In this document: piece after piece, positions 15,337-22,246 of the stretch | How the letters are laid out: each line of letters begins with the position of its first letter | Numbering within the stretch: the stretch's first letter is position 1 | Assembly: GCA_016212295.1 (NCBI GenBank) | Contig: JACRGO010000003.1 | Coordinates: 1-29,034, forward strand | Direction of reading: 5' to 3' | Length of the DNA: 29,034 bases | From: Nitrospinota bacterium | GTDB lineage: Bacteria; Nitrospinota; Nitrospinia; JACRGO01 | Position numbers and translations under genes: made by a program | The notes under the pieces: generated by a model | What the model was told of the DNA's origin: nothing | Database searches by the model: none | The model's input: the letters and a program-made list of their open reading frames with translations, nothing else

Positions 15337-16191
15337 ATGAAAAAGAAATTTGTAGCAGGAATTTTGATGGCGGTGGTTTTTCTCGCGTGTGGCGAAAAGA
15401 GCCCGCTTGAAAAATTGCGAAGTGACTTGGAGGGGAAATATTTCACCTCCAAAAAAGATGAGTTGACGATTCACTTCATGCCTAAATTCATGCCCGCAAA
15501 GGACATTTATGATGGCATGCAGCAGTACGATATGCACACGTCGTTGTCATTCGGACTCTCTGCTGGTCCCGTGTCCGCGAACGCGAAAGTGGATCCGGTG
15601 CTTTCTATGTTCATCGATAGTTGCAAGGGGAAAATTCCCGACAAACCTGGGCCCATGGACTGGATGCTACCGGAGTCCGAGCGGGAGAAAAAAAGAAACG
15701 CTCCGAAGAACAGCGATCACCCGGACCAGTGCATGAGTGTGGCATACGCGATCATGCTACGCAATGCCGCGAGCGGTAATCAAGTTATCGATTTCGTGGA
15801 CAGCCCGGAGTGGAAGAGAGAGAAGCTGAAATCAGCTTTGAGCGACAATCGTTGTAAAACTGCGAGTATAGCCCGTAAATTTTTGATATTTCTTAAACAG
15901 AATGAAGAGATTAATTTCAAGAAGTACGGAGTATTTACAGATGATGTTGAGGAGATAACTTCCCTTCCTGAATCTACCAAAGGCGCTCGAAGAGGAAAGG
16001 TCTATTATTACAACACCTCGATTGTTTTATCTAACAACAAAAAAGAATTTATTGCAACCATGAGTCCGGACGAGAACGGTAAAAAGGCCGGTCTCATCGG
16101 GACGTGGACGGTGACGGAAAAAAGCCATCCGAATGAGGAAGATCCAAAAACTTTCGGAGGCACCGCCGTCACCTCCGGATTATTTTATTAA
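15337..16191 (+). CDS. Putative lipoprotein of unknown function
   Basis: I choose ATG 15337, behind AAAGGAG, because it opens a classical lipoprotein signal (MKKKFVAGILMAVVFLAC-GE, lipobox FLAC, lipidation at C18); the frame is open another 33 codons upstream without a signal. The product is 284 residues. The mature part starts with a charged helix, contains paired Cys (CKGK, QCMS, NRCK) and ends in a strand-rich segment (GKVYYYNTSIVLS, GLIGTWTVTEKS, GGTAVTSGLFY). I do not recognise the family. It is followed by a strong terminator at 16201-16236. Together with the next gene it shares TCG/GCG/CTC-rich stretches unlike its neighbours and may have arrived from another lineage. Confidence 0.6.
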   Translation: MKKKFVAGILMAVVFLACGEKSPLEKLRSDLEGKYFTSKKDELTIHFMPKFMPAKDIYDGMQQYDMHTSLSFGLSAGPVSANAKVDPVLSMFIDSCKGKIPDKPGPMDWMLPESEREKKRNAPKNSDHPDQCMSVAYAIMLRNAASGNQVIDFVDSPEWKREKLKSALSDNRCKTASIARKFLIFLKQNEEINFKKYGVFTDDVEEITSLPESTKGARRGKVYYYNTSIVLSNNKKEFIATMSPDENGKKAGLIGTWTVTEKSHPNEEDPKTFGGTAVTSGLFY

Positions 16192-16200
16192 CAAACATTT

Positions 16201-16236
16201 AAACCCCTCGGAGTCAAATGATTCCGAGGGGTTTTG
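16201..16236 (+). terminator. Rho-independent terminator after the lipoprotein gene
   Basis: AAACCCCTCGGA and TTCCGAGGGGTTTT pair across a GTCAAATGA loop, with a T-tract at the 3' side. It begins ten bases after the stop codon at 16191. Confidence 0.9.
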
Positions 16237-16237
16237 A

Positions 16238-16266
16238 TTGAACAAGATTTTTTGATTCGGTAAAAT
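16238..16266 (+). promoter_or_regulatory. Promoter of the VirB6/TrbL-like gene, nearly leaderless
   Basis: TTGAAC (16238-16243) and TAAAAT (16261-16266) are 17 bases apart, directly behind the terminator stem. The expected start site near 16273 is only about four bases before ATG 16277, and no ribosome site is present. Confidence 0.5.
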
Positions 16267-16276
16267 ACCCTGAAAA

Positions 16277-17584
16277 ATGAAAAACAAAATCTCAAAAATA
16301 ATCCTCGGAATTGCGTTCGTTATTTTTTCGATCGGAAGTTTCCCGGAGACGAGTTTTGCTAATTCTGCTGCTTGGTTTGCTTATGAAGGTTGCAATGCAA
16401 CATCTTACGATGAATGGTTAGCATCGCCATGTCGTCGAAATACAGCATGTGATTCATCTCTCTCACATTATGATGAATAGCAATGTTCAGCAGCAAAGGA
16501 GGAGTGGAATAAACAGCATCCGGAGAATAGTCGTTCCAAAGTAGTAAATGGGAGAAATGATGTCACAAAGAGAAATAATCGTGCAGTTTTAAAGGATGCC
16601 GCCAGTACCGCCTTCAGCTGGCTATTAGACAACGTCATCATCAAACCTTTGAGTTGGTTAGCAATGTGGTTTTTCGTGGTCTCCAAGTTCGTGATCAATT
16701 TTCTCCTGGGAGCTATCACGTGGATCGACGACAAGACGTACGAAGTCCCGCCGACAGTTTTCGAATTTTGGAAAAAACTTTCCGAAATCGCACTTTCGCT
16801 CGTCGTCCTCGCCGGAGCGTTGTCCGCATTCCTCATCTCCACCCACTCCGCGAAAGAGGAGGACGCCCGGACGGTCGTCTCTAACTTGGTGAAAGTCGTC
16901 GTCGCGATCGCGCTTTCGTGGTCGATCGCGATTTTCGTCATTGAGCAAGCGCAGATCCTCGAGAAGGCGATTTACGCGACCGGCAAGGCGGGCGAGAACA
17001 TCAGCTCCGCGATGGGCAAATTCAAGAAAGATATTAAGATCGACAACATCGGCTTGGACAACCCATCCAGCACGGGTGGGCAAATATGCGAGAAGTCCGA
17101 CGGCGAAGGGTTTAAGCTCGCGCGGCTGGTGGTGCAAGATGTCTCGCTTTTTTATTTCATCGTGCCACTCGTGATCGTGCTCTTCACGTACATCATCCGA
17201 CTCGCCGCGATGTACGTCTTGCTCGGACTCGTCGGGATGGCGGCGCTCGGGCTTTTTTCGCCGAAGATCCGGAAGCTTTTTGAAATGTGGTACACGAAAT
17301 TTATCACCGTGCTCAAAATCCCGCTCATCCTCGCGGTCTTCGTCTCGGTCGCTTTCATCCTCATGGACGTGATTGAAAATACCGTGGCCGGGACAGTCAC
17401 CGCCGATTCTTGTGTGATTGCGCTCTTCGGTGTTTTTGGCAAAGACTCGACAGAAATTTTTAAAAATCTCGTGAAGTACACGCTCGGCGTGCTCATCATC
17501 ATCAAAGGCTGCCACGTCGCGGCGTCGAACCATGGATTCTTGATAAAGCCCCTCTTTTTTTTAGAAGCATTGGAAAAGCCTTAA
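16277..17584 (+). pseudogene. VirB6/TrbL-like membrane protein gene with an in-frame TAG
   Basis: ATG 16277 opens a Sec signal peptide (MKNKISKIILGIAFVIFSIGSFPETSFA) and a Cys-containing segment, then meets TAG at 16478-16480 (codon 68). The same frame continues without another stop to 17584, with coherent protein on both sides of the TAG (SHYDE stop QCSAAKEEWNK). The downstream part, over 310 residues, has about six membrane segments, a KEEDARTVVSNLVKVVVAIALSW region and RLAAMYVLLGLVGMAALGLFSPKIRK, as in VirB6/TrbL-type channel components of type IV secretion systems. A CAG to TAG mutation is the simplest cause. A TTG restart at 16649 has no ribosome site. The C-terminus is short for such proteins. 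Codon use is strongly TCG/GCG/CTC-biased, suggesting foreign origin. Confidence 0.6.
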
Positions 17585-17601
17585 TCCCGTGAGATAATAA
17601 G

Positions 17602-17664
17602 CTGAAGTTAAAGCTTCAGGCGGGCAAAAAAGGATTCAGAATCCAGGAGCCAGAAGTCAGAATA
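17602..17664. repeat. Small hairpin and 'agccagaa-cagaat' repeat
   Basis: CTGAAG (17602-17607) pairs with CTTCAG (17614-17619); no T-tract follows, so it is a poor terminator. Then GATTCAGAATCC…GAGCCAGAAGTCAGAAT at about 17632-17662 is a phrase found again, with variation, at 27490-27521 downstream of modC. Confidence 0.4.
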
Positions 17665-17718
17665 TGAAAAAAATGCCAGGCGGTAACAGGCTACGCTATT
17701 ACAAAAGGAGTTCCACCC

Positions 17719-17769
17719 ATGCCAATCATTTCCATGTTTTACGGGATCATGATTATCGATCCCCTGTGA
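17719..17769 (+). pseudogene. DUF4160 toxin-like gene reduced to its two ends
   Basis: The 16-codon frame MPIISMFYGIMIIDPL begins like DUF4160 proteins (MPTISMFYGI…) and ends like them (…IDPL), with the 60-70 residues normally in between missing. AAAGGAG lies upstream of ATG 17719. The intact DUF2442 gene follows ten bases later, the usual partner order for this toxin-antitoxin-like pair. An internal deletion is the best explanation. Confidence 0.6.
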
Positions 17770-17778
17770 GGTGATACC

Positions 17779-18081
17779 ATGTACTGGGATGTCAAAACCG
17801 TTAAACCGTTGCCGGATTATCGTATCTATGTCGAGACCGAGGATGGGCAAAAGGGAATTTTTGACCTGAAGCCCTATCTTGATCATGGCGTATTTCGAGA
17901 GCTTCGGGATGTGCATTACTTCAATCAGGCGGGCATCCTGTTCGGCGCGGTCACTTGGCCTCACGAGCAGGACATTGCGCCGGAGACCCTGCTTGCCGAA
18001 ATGGTTCCCCTTGGTCCGAACCTCGCGCCTGACATTGAGTTCGAGAGGGACGCACCAAAAACATCACGCCCCTCAACTTAA
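17779..18081 (+). CDS. DUF2442 protein (antitoxin-like partner of DUF4160)
   Basis: The 100-residue product (MYWDVKTVKPLPDYRIYVETEDGQKGIFDLKPYL…) has the DUF2442 pattern: a two-strand hairpin, the F/LKP(Y)L motif, VFRELRDVHYFNQAGILFGAVTWPHEQDIAPETL. These proteins fold as small N-terminal beta domains and are commonly encoded directly after DUF4160 genes. A ribosome site (GAGGTG) precedes ATG 17779. The DUF4160 partner here is a 16-codon remnant. The residues after about 85 (PDIEFERDAPKTSRPST) look variable. Role as an antitoxin is inference from gene order. Confidence 0.8.
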   Translation: MYWDVKTVKPLPDYRIYVETEDGQKGIFDLKPYLDHGVFRELRDVHYFNQAGILFGAVTWPHEQDIAPETLLAEMVPLGPNLAPDIEFERDAPKTSRPST

Positions 18082-18150
18082 TCATTAGGTGTTTTGGTGT
18101 TTGAAATAAACGATATTTTATGTTCAACCGTCACGGAGTAATCTGAATAC

Positions 18151-18324
18151 ATGAAGAAATTTAGTGTATACATAGAAACCTCGATCATCAGTTACTTAGC
18201 GGCTAAGCCAAGCCGAGACTTGCTTACCGCCGCATGTCAGCAAATTACAGTCGAATGGTGGGAAGACAAGCGAAACGAATATAATCTTTTCACATCTGAG
18301 CTGGTAGTGAAAAATGAAAAATGA
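18151..18324 (+). pseudogene. VapC-like PIN toxin truncated to its N-terminal third
   Basis: ATG 18151 encodes 57 residues, KKFSVYIETSIISYLAAKPSRDLLTAACQQITVEWWEDKR, YNLFTSELVV, which match the N-terminal third of a PIN-domain subfamily beginning YIETSIxSYL. Normal length is about 140-150; here the frame ends with KNEK at a TGA overlapping the start of the antitoxin-like gene. The rest of the PIN domain, including later acidic active-site residues, is missing, so nuclease activity is not expected. Confidence 0.7.
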
Positions 18325-18511
18325 AATTCTATCAGAAGTCTGGCGCAACAGAGATGAATTCGCCAAACGACATAATTACGACCTCACCGCAATGGTTGCT
18401 ACATTGCAAGAGATGGAACGTCATCCATTGAGCGCTATAGTTGACAGAAGCAAAGAAACACCTAACAAATCGTTGCAGCAGACGGCGAGGAAAGGCACTC
18501 GCCGCTGCTGA
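18314..18511 (+). CDS. Antitoxin-like partner of the PIN toxin
   Basis: The 65-residue product starts MKNEILSEVWRNRDEFAKRHNYDLTAMVATLQEMERHPLSAIVDRSKE, a pattern of small antitoxins that follow YIETS-type PIN genes. It overlaps the truncated toxin by 11 bases. The last 17 residues (PNKSLQQTARKGTRRC) are encoded by the attC-like hairpin at 18461-18526, so the ancestral C-terminus was probably replaced or extended by that element. No independent ribosome site is apparent. Confidence 0.55.
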   Translation: MKNEILSEVWRNRDEFAKRHNYDLTAMVATLQEMERHPLSAIVDRSKETPNKSLQQTARKGTRRC

Positions 18512-18526
18512 TGCCGGACGTTCGAC
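18461..18526. repeat. attC-like hairpin (possible integron-cassette site)
   Basis: The 66 bases run from CCTAAC to GTTCGAC. Inner arms CAGCAG-AC-GGCGAG and CTCGCC-G-CTGCTG pair with unpaired AC/G bulges, around a GAAAGGCA loop, and the outer ends carry AAC…GTT core-like ends. This layout (complementary ends, unequal bulges, location at the end of one small gene and just before another) resembles attC recombination sites. No integrase is in the window and the right core does not fit the RRRY rule perfectly, so another hairpin repeat family is possible. Confidence 0.4.
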
Positions 18527-18547
18527 TATTAAAAAGGAGGATTCGTA

Positions 18548-18970
18548 ATGAGAAAAACCTGGGTTTACAGCCCTCATAGCGGCGGCGTGAAGATTCCACC
18601 CGCTGTCCAGGAGCGAACAAGGAACCGCATTCTCTCCTATGCGGAGAAGAATTATTCAGGGAAATATACCCGGATTGAGATGCGTTTCCGTGGGCAACTT
18701 TGCTATATCGACGCCTACACAGAACCCTTTATTCCCAAGGATTACCGCGGGAAACTCTTTGGGGAGTCGCGGGAGGATAGAATCGAACGGCTTCGCAATA
18801 TACCGACGCACCTATGCAGGCTCAGGTACTTTGGAGACGAGGACCGCTGGTCAATGGCCTTTTACAAGTACAGCGATGAGAAGTATGAGCCAAGCATTTT
18901 CAACAATGGAACATTTCATGGCACGCCCGAGGAAGCGTTTGAAACCTCCGCGGTCTACCTGCAGGATTAA
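18548..18970 (+). CDS. Conserved-looking hypothetical protein
   Basis: The 140-residue product starts at ATG 18548 behind a strong AAGGAGG site. It is soluble and mixed alpha/beta: WVYSPHSGGVKIPPAVQERTRNRILSYAEKNYSGKYTRIEMRFRGQLCYIDAYTEP, then LRNIPTHLCRLRYFGDEDRWSMAFYKYSDEKYEPSIFNNGTFHGTPEEAFETSAVYL. No signal peptide, membrane segment or catalytic motif is seen. I do not recognise a named domain. It lies immediately after the attC-like hairpin, as a mobile cassette gene would, and ahead of an intact MNT/HEPN pair. Confidence 0.65.
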   Translation: MRKTWVYSPHSGGVKIPPAVQERTRNRILSYAEKNYSGKYTRIEMRFRGQLCYIDAYTEPFIPKDYRGKLFGESREDRIERLRNIPTHLCRLRYFGDEDRWSMAFYKYSDEKYEPSIFNNGTFHGTPEEAFETSAVYLQD

Positions 18971-19061
18971 GATTTCCAAAGGAGGCATAGCAGGTCGCTT
19001 AATAGGACCGATCTGTGGAAAGCGGAAGAAGACAAAATTCTTGAAAAAGGAGGGGCCTGGC

Positions 19062-19388
19062 ATGCAAGGGATTAATTCCAAATTGATTGAAACGGTTAAG
19101 GGCAAATTAATAAATGCCTATAATCCTATGGAAATTTACCTTTTTGGTTCTTCGGCTTGGGGAACGCCTGGTGATGAGAGCGATTTGGATTTGCTTATTG
19201 TGGTGGAAAAGTCCTCGGAAAAACCATATAAGCGGTCCATTAAGGGCTTAAAGGCTTTAAGAGGTTTAAAAATTGCCGAAGACATTTTGGTTTACACCAA
19301 GGATGAGTTTAAGGAACTCTCAATTGATATTTCCACCCTGTGTTTTAAAATTAAAAATGAAGGCATAAAGCTCTATGAAGCAGCATGA
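19062..19388 (+). CDS. MNT-type nucleotidyltransferase (antitoxin)
   Basis: From ATG 19062, behind AAAGGAGG, the product is 108 residues; the reading frame is open far upstream, overlapping the previous gene out of frame, but that part is not conserved. The core motif is FGSSAWGTPGDESDLDLLIVVE, the GS…DxD metal-binding pattern of minimal nucleotidyltransferases. It is followed by a HEPN gene that overlaps it by 14 bases, an intact MNT/HEPN toxin-antitoxin module in which the MNT protein counteracts the HEPN RNase. This is the second such module in the island; the first (14093) has lost its HEPN. Confidence 0.85.
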   Translation: MQGINSKLIETVKGKLINAYNPMEIYLFGSSAWGTPGDESDLDLLIVVEKSSEKPYKRSIKGLKALRGLKIAEDILVYTKDEFKELSIDISTLCFKIKNEGIKLYEAA

Positions 19389-19764
19389 GGTTTGGCTGGT
19401 TAAAGCCGAAAATGATTTAAAATCGGCCAAAAAACTAATTGAAGGCGATGACCCCATTTTAGATACCGCCATCTACCATACCCAACAATGCGCTGAAAAG
19501 GCTTTAAAAGCCTACCTTTCCTTCCTGCAAAAACCTATCCAAAAAATCCATAATCTTGGATTATTGGTTGACCTCTGCTCTGATTGCGATAAGGATTTTG
19601 CAGCGCTTTTGGACGACGCGGAAGAATTGAGTCCATACGATACCGCGTTTAGATATCCGGACCTTATTTTAGAGCCTGATAAAAAAGACGTAAGTGACGC
19701 CATTGAAAAAAGCGAAAAGATACTTTATTTTGTTAAACAGAAAATAAGAAGACCTCAAATATGA
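19375..19764 (+). CDS. HEPN-domain protein (toxin of MNT/HEPN pair)
   Basis: The 129-residue product is the HEPN partner of the preceding MNT gene. It begins HEVWLVKAENDLKSAKKLIEGDDPILDTAIYHTQQCAEKALKAYLSFL, the classical HEPN helix pair with the HTQQCAEKALKAYL core, then a KIHNLGLLVDLC helix and SPYDTAFRYPDL near residue 90. No full R-x4-6-H RNase motif is visible, so activity may differ from the best-studied HEPN toxins. Length is complete. ATG 19375 overlaps the MNT gene by 14 bases. Confidence 0.85.
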   Translation: MKQHEVWLVKAENDLKSAKKLIEGDDPILDTAIYHTQQCAEKALKAYLSFLQKPIQKIHNLGLLVDLCSDCDKDFAALLDDAEELSPYDTAFRYPDLILEPDKKDVSDAIEKSEKILYFVKQKIRRPQI

Positions 19765-19792
19765 AGAAGAAATTATCAAGGAGCCGCGGAAC

Positions 19793-19942
19793 GTGCCTGA
19801 TGATCAAATTTTTAATCTTCTCAGTATCATACGCATTTTTAAAAAAAGTATAATTACGCGGAGAGAAGTGGATTTCCATCTCAAACAAGAATTTGGCGAG
19901 TGGGATACTTTAAGCGATGAGGCACTGTTACTGCTGTTCTAA
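19793..19942 (+). CDS. Possible small protein
   Basis: GTG 19793 lies nine bases behind AAGGAG and opens 49 codons (VPDDQIFNLLSIIRIFKKSIITRREVDFHLKQEFGEWDTLSDEALLLLF). The composition is protein-like and the tail (W-x-LSDEALLLL) resembles small uncharacterised proteins. A rival frame from ATG 19761 covers the same DNA less convincingly. No family is recognised. Downstream to 20071 I see no gene and no clear nxrB promoter. Confidence 0.35.
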   Translation: MPDDQIFNLLSIIRIFKKSIITRREVDFHLKQEFGEWDTLSDEALLLLF

Positions 19943-20071
19943 TTGTTTCTTTCACCACGCAAATGAAGGCCGCTAATTTTCCGTATAGATGAAAACCAAG
20001 AAAGTTGTGGAAGTTATTTTTCTATAACTTTAGACTCTTTAGTTCCTAATAACTTACTAACGAAAAAAATC

Positions 20072-21214
20072 ATGGTGAGAGACGACCTGACCAAGGTCTA
20101 CAATCGGCAATTGCGCAGGGAAATGGACTACTCCTATGACTCCGCGCGGCCAAAGAGGCAGATAGCATACATCTTTGACATAAACCGCTGCATCGGCTGC
20201 CAGACCTGCACCATAGCTTGCAAGTCCACCTGGACCTTCGGAAAGGGCCAGGAATACATGTGGTGGAACAACGTGGAAAGCAAGCCCTTCGGGTCCTATC
20301 CCCAGCACTGGGACATAAAATTGCTAGCCATGCTTGGCCCTCAACAATGGGACAAGGGAGTCTACGCGGGGAAGACCATTTTCGAGTCGGCCCCGGAAGA
20401 CGAGAAGTACCTTGGGTTCCGCGTCAAAGAGCAGGAATGGCGCTTCCCCAACATGTATGAAGACACCGCCACGGGCCACGATATGCAAGGCGTGGACGCC
20501 GCGAAAAAACACGGAGTATGGTTTCATTACCTGCAAAGGATATGCAACCATTGCACTTATCCCGCCTGCCTGGCCGCCTGTCCGCGCAAGGCAATATATA
20601 AAAGGGACGAGGACGGCATTGTCCTGATAGACCAATCAAGATGCCGGGGTTACCGCGAATGCGTGGGCGCGTGTCCATACAAGAAATCCATGTACAGGCC
20701 TGAAAGCAGGACGAGCGAGAAATGCATCGCCTGTTTCCCCAGGGTCGAAAAAGGGGAGATGCCGCGCTGCGTCGTGGCCTGCGTTGGAAAGATAAGGCTG
20801 CAAGGATACCTGACGACCGACCCAAGGAGGGCCGACCCGAATAATCCCATTGATTACCTTGTCCATTTTGAAAAGGTGGCCTTGCCGTTGTACCCTCAAT
20901 TCGGCACTGAGCCTAATGTCTATTATCTTCCGCCTAGATGGGTCCCCCTGGAGTATCTGGGCCAGTTGTTCGGTCCGGGCGTGGAAGAGGCCATAGCAAA
21001 GCGGACCGATCCCAGCGACAAACTCTTCGCGTGCCTGCGGTGTTTCGGGATGCAGCGGGACGTCCTTTACAGGTTTGAACTCCAGAACGGCCGTGTGCTA
21101 GCGTATAACGACAAGGACGAAAAGGTCATTGATCTGGCCTTGAAGGACGAGCCTTTTTATGAAAGACCCATGGTGGACAAGGAAAGGAATACACTGAGGA
21201 TTAACGAGCCATAG
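20072..21214 (+). CDS. nxrB: Nitrite oxidoreductase-type beta subunit (four Fe-S clusters)
   Basis: The 380-residue protein carries four cysteine groups that relay electrons from NxrA. Group I is C40, C43, C46, C50 (CIGCQTCTIAC, then KSTWTFGKGQEYMWWNNVE). Group II is C158, C161, C166, C170. Group III is C191-x2-Y194-x2-C197-x3-C201, where the second position is Tyr, consistent with the 3Fe-4S cluster of NarH-type subunits. Group IV is C218, C221, C233, C237. The GQEYMWWNNVE-x-KP-x-G-x-YPQ segment is a hallmark of NxrB from Nitrospira, Nitrospina and anammox bacteria. There is no signal peptide, as expected if it is exported with the Tat-bearing NxrA. No ribosome site precedes ATG 20072. nxrC follows 183 bp later. 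Confidence 0.92.
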   Translation: MVRDDLTKVYNRQLRREMDYSYDSARPKRQIAYIFDINRCIGCQTCTIACKSTWTFGKGQEYMWWNNVESKPFGSYPQHWDIKLLAMLGPQQWDKGVYAGKTIFESAPEDEKYLGFRVKEQEWRFPNMYEDTATGHDMQGVDAAKKHGVWFHYLQRICNHCTYPACLAACPRKAIYKRDEDGIVLIDQSRCRGYRECVGACPYKKSMYRPESRTSEKCIACFPRVEKGEMPRCVVACVGKIRLQGYLTTDPRRADPNNPIDYLVHFEKVALPLYPQFGTEPNVYYLPPRWVPLEYLGQLFGPGVEEAIAKRTDPSDKLFACLRCFGMQRDVLYRFELQNGRVLAYNDKDEKVIDLALKDEPFYERPMVDKERNTLRINEP

Positions 21215-21268
21215 ATACTTGCTCGTATATTCCGGGAATTCGTCTCTCACAATTTTAAAAAAGATATA

Positions 21269-21365
21269 GAACGCGGATGACGCGGATAAAACGGATCTAC
21301 ACGGGTTAAATATGATGAAAATAAAAATTCCGTATAAATCCGTTTTATCCGTGTCATCCGTGTTC
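21269..21365. repeat. 28-bp inverted repeat between nxrB and nxrC
   Basis: The arm at 21269-21296 and the arm at 21338-21365 are complementary at 26 of 28 positions, and both mismatches are G-T, so the RNA could form a continuous 28-pair stem. Each arm is built from repeated CGGAT(G/A)-type words (GCGGATGACGCGGAT…). The phrase resembles intergenic repeats common in environmental genomes. No T-tract follows. It may modulate nxrC expression relative to nxrB. Confidence 0.65.
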
Positions 21366-21397
21366 CATTAAAATTTAAAATATCTTTTGCTAGCATT

Positions 21398-22246
21398 ATG
21401 AAAAAAACATTGTTACTCATATTTTTCTTCGTTCTCGTTTCCCATTCAGTAAATGCGAACGCCGAGCACCCGGAGCACCCGGAGCCTCCGTCAGTGACTT
21501 ACACTGTGTCCGTTGAGGACGCCGGAAACCGCGAAATCCCTCTGGACCCCTTCAATATGGAATTCTGGGGCGGAGTTCCAGGCACGGATTTATTATTGGA
21601 GATGCAAAAAGTCGTCAGGCCAATGGGGGGCGGCACGATTCACGAACTCAGGGTCCAGGCCGTCCACAACGCTACGTCCATAGCCTTTCTTCTTGAATGG
21701 AAGGATGACACGCCTGATTGGGAGAATTTGCTGCTGTACGCCGACGCCGCCGCGGTTGAATTTCCGTCCGACGGGGGAGAAGAAGGGTCCGCCTTCATGG
21801 GGGACGCCGCGCACATGGTCAATATCTGGCACTGGAAGGCCGATTGGCAAAGGAACATGCAGGGAGGCTTTCAGGACACCAGGAGCGCCTTCCCGTCCAT
21901 GTTCAGCAACTATTCAACAGGTGATTTGATGGATAACGTGGCCGAGGCGGTGGGGAACCCCAATTCCAGCCGAATTCAAACCTCTCCCGTGGCGGCCTTT
22001 TTAGCCAAGGGCTTCGGGACCCTGACCTTCAATTCATACCAGAACGTCCGCGGGCGGGGGGATTACAGGGACGGGAAATGGCGCGTGGTTTTCCTGAGGG
22101 GCCTCGAAACCCCTTCTAAAATAGAGGCCCAGTTCAAGAAAGGGGTCAAGAATTTCGCCGCCTTCGCGGTTTGGGACGGAAAGCATAGGGAGCGGAACGG
22201 CATGAAGTCCTTCACCAAAAACTGGGCGCATCTGATTATCAAGTAA
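21398..22246 (+). CDS. nxrC: Nxr-type gamma subunit, ethylbenzene-dehydrogenase-related haem-b protein
   Basis: The 282-residue protein has a Sec signal peptide (MKKTLLLIFFFVLVSHSVNANA-EH) and the strand-rich fold of the haem-binding gamma subunits of type II DMSO-reductase complexes (ethylbenzene dehydrogenase gamma, NxrC candidates). Recognisable parts are IPLDPFNMEFWGGVPG, ELRVQAVHNATSIAFLLEWKDDTPD, DAAHMVNIWHWKADWQ and the C-terminal FAVWDGKHRERNGMKS. In this family haem b is bound by Met and Lys; M140-K147-like residues of the HMVNIWHWK segment and the late Met-Lys are candidates. No membrane anchor is present, so the complex would be soluble or attached by another protein. Its 3' end is overlapped antisense by the hsp20 read-through frame. 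Confidence 0.85.
   Translation: MKKTLLLIFFFVLVSHSVNANAEHPEHPEPPSVTYTVSVEDAGNREIPLDPFNMEFWGGVPGTDLLLEMQKVVRPMGGGTIHELRVQAVHNATSIAFLLEWKDDTPDWENLLLYADAAAVEFPSDGGEEGSAFMGDAAHMVNIWHWKADWQRNMQGGFQDTRSAFPSMFSNYSTGDLMDNVAEAVGNPNSSRIQTSPVAAFLAKGFGTLTFNSYQNVRGRGDYRDGKWRVVFLRGLETPSKIEAQFKKGVKNFAAFAVWDGKHRERNGMKSFTKNWAHLIIK

Noticed and set aside
16658-17533. A 291-codon frame antisense to the VirB6-like gene
   Set aside because: Highly skewed composition (Asp, Arg, His, Glu) typical of the shadow of a TCG/GTC-rich gene; no protein-like motif.
16277-17584. Systematic TAG recoding in this genome
   Set aside because: Other genes here, such as nfnA (TAG at 1490-1492) and nxrB (TAG at 21212-21214), end normally at TAG, so the host does not read it as sense.
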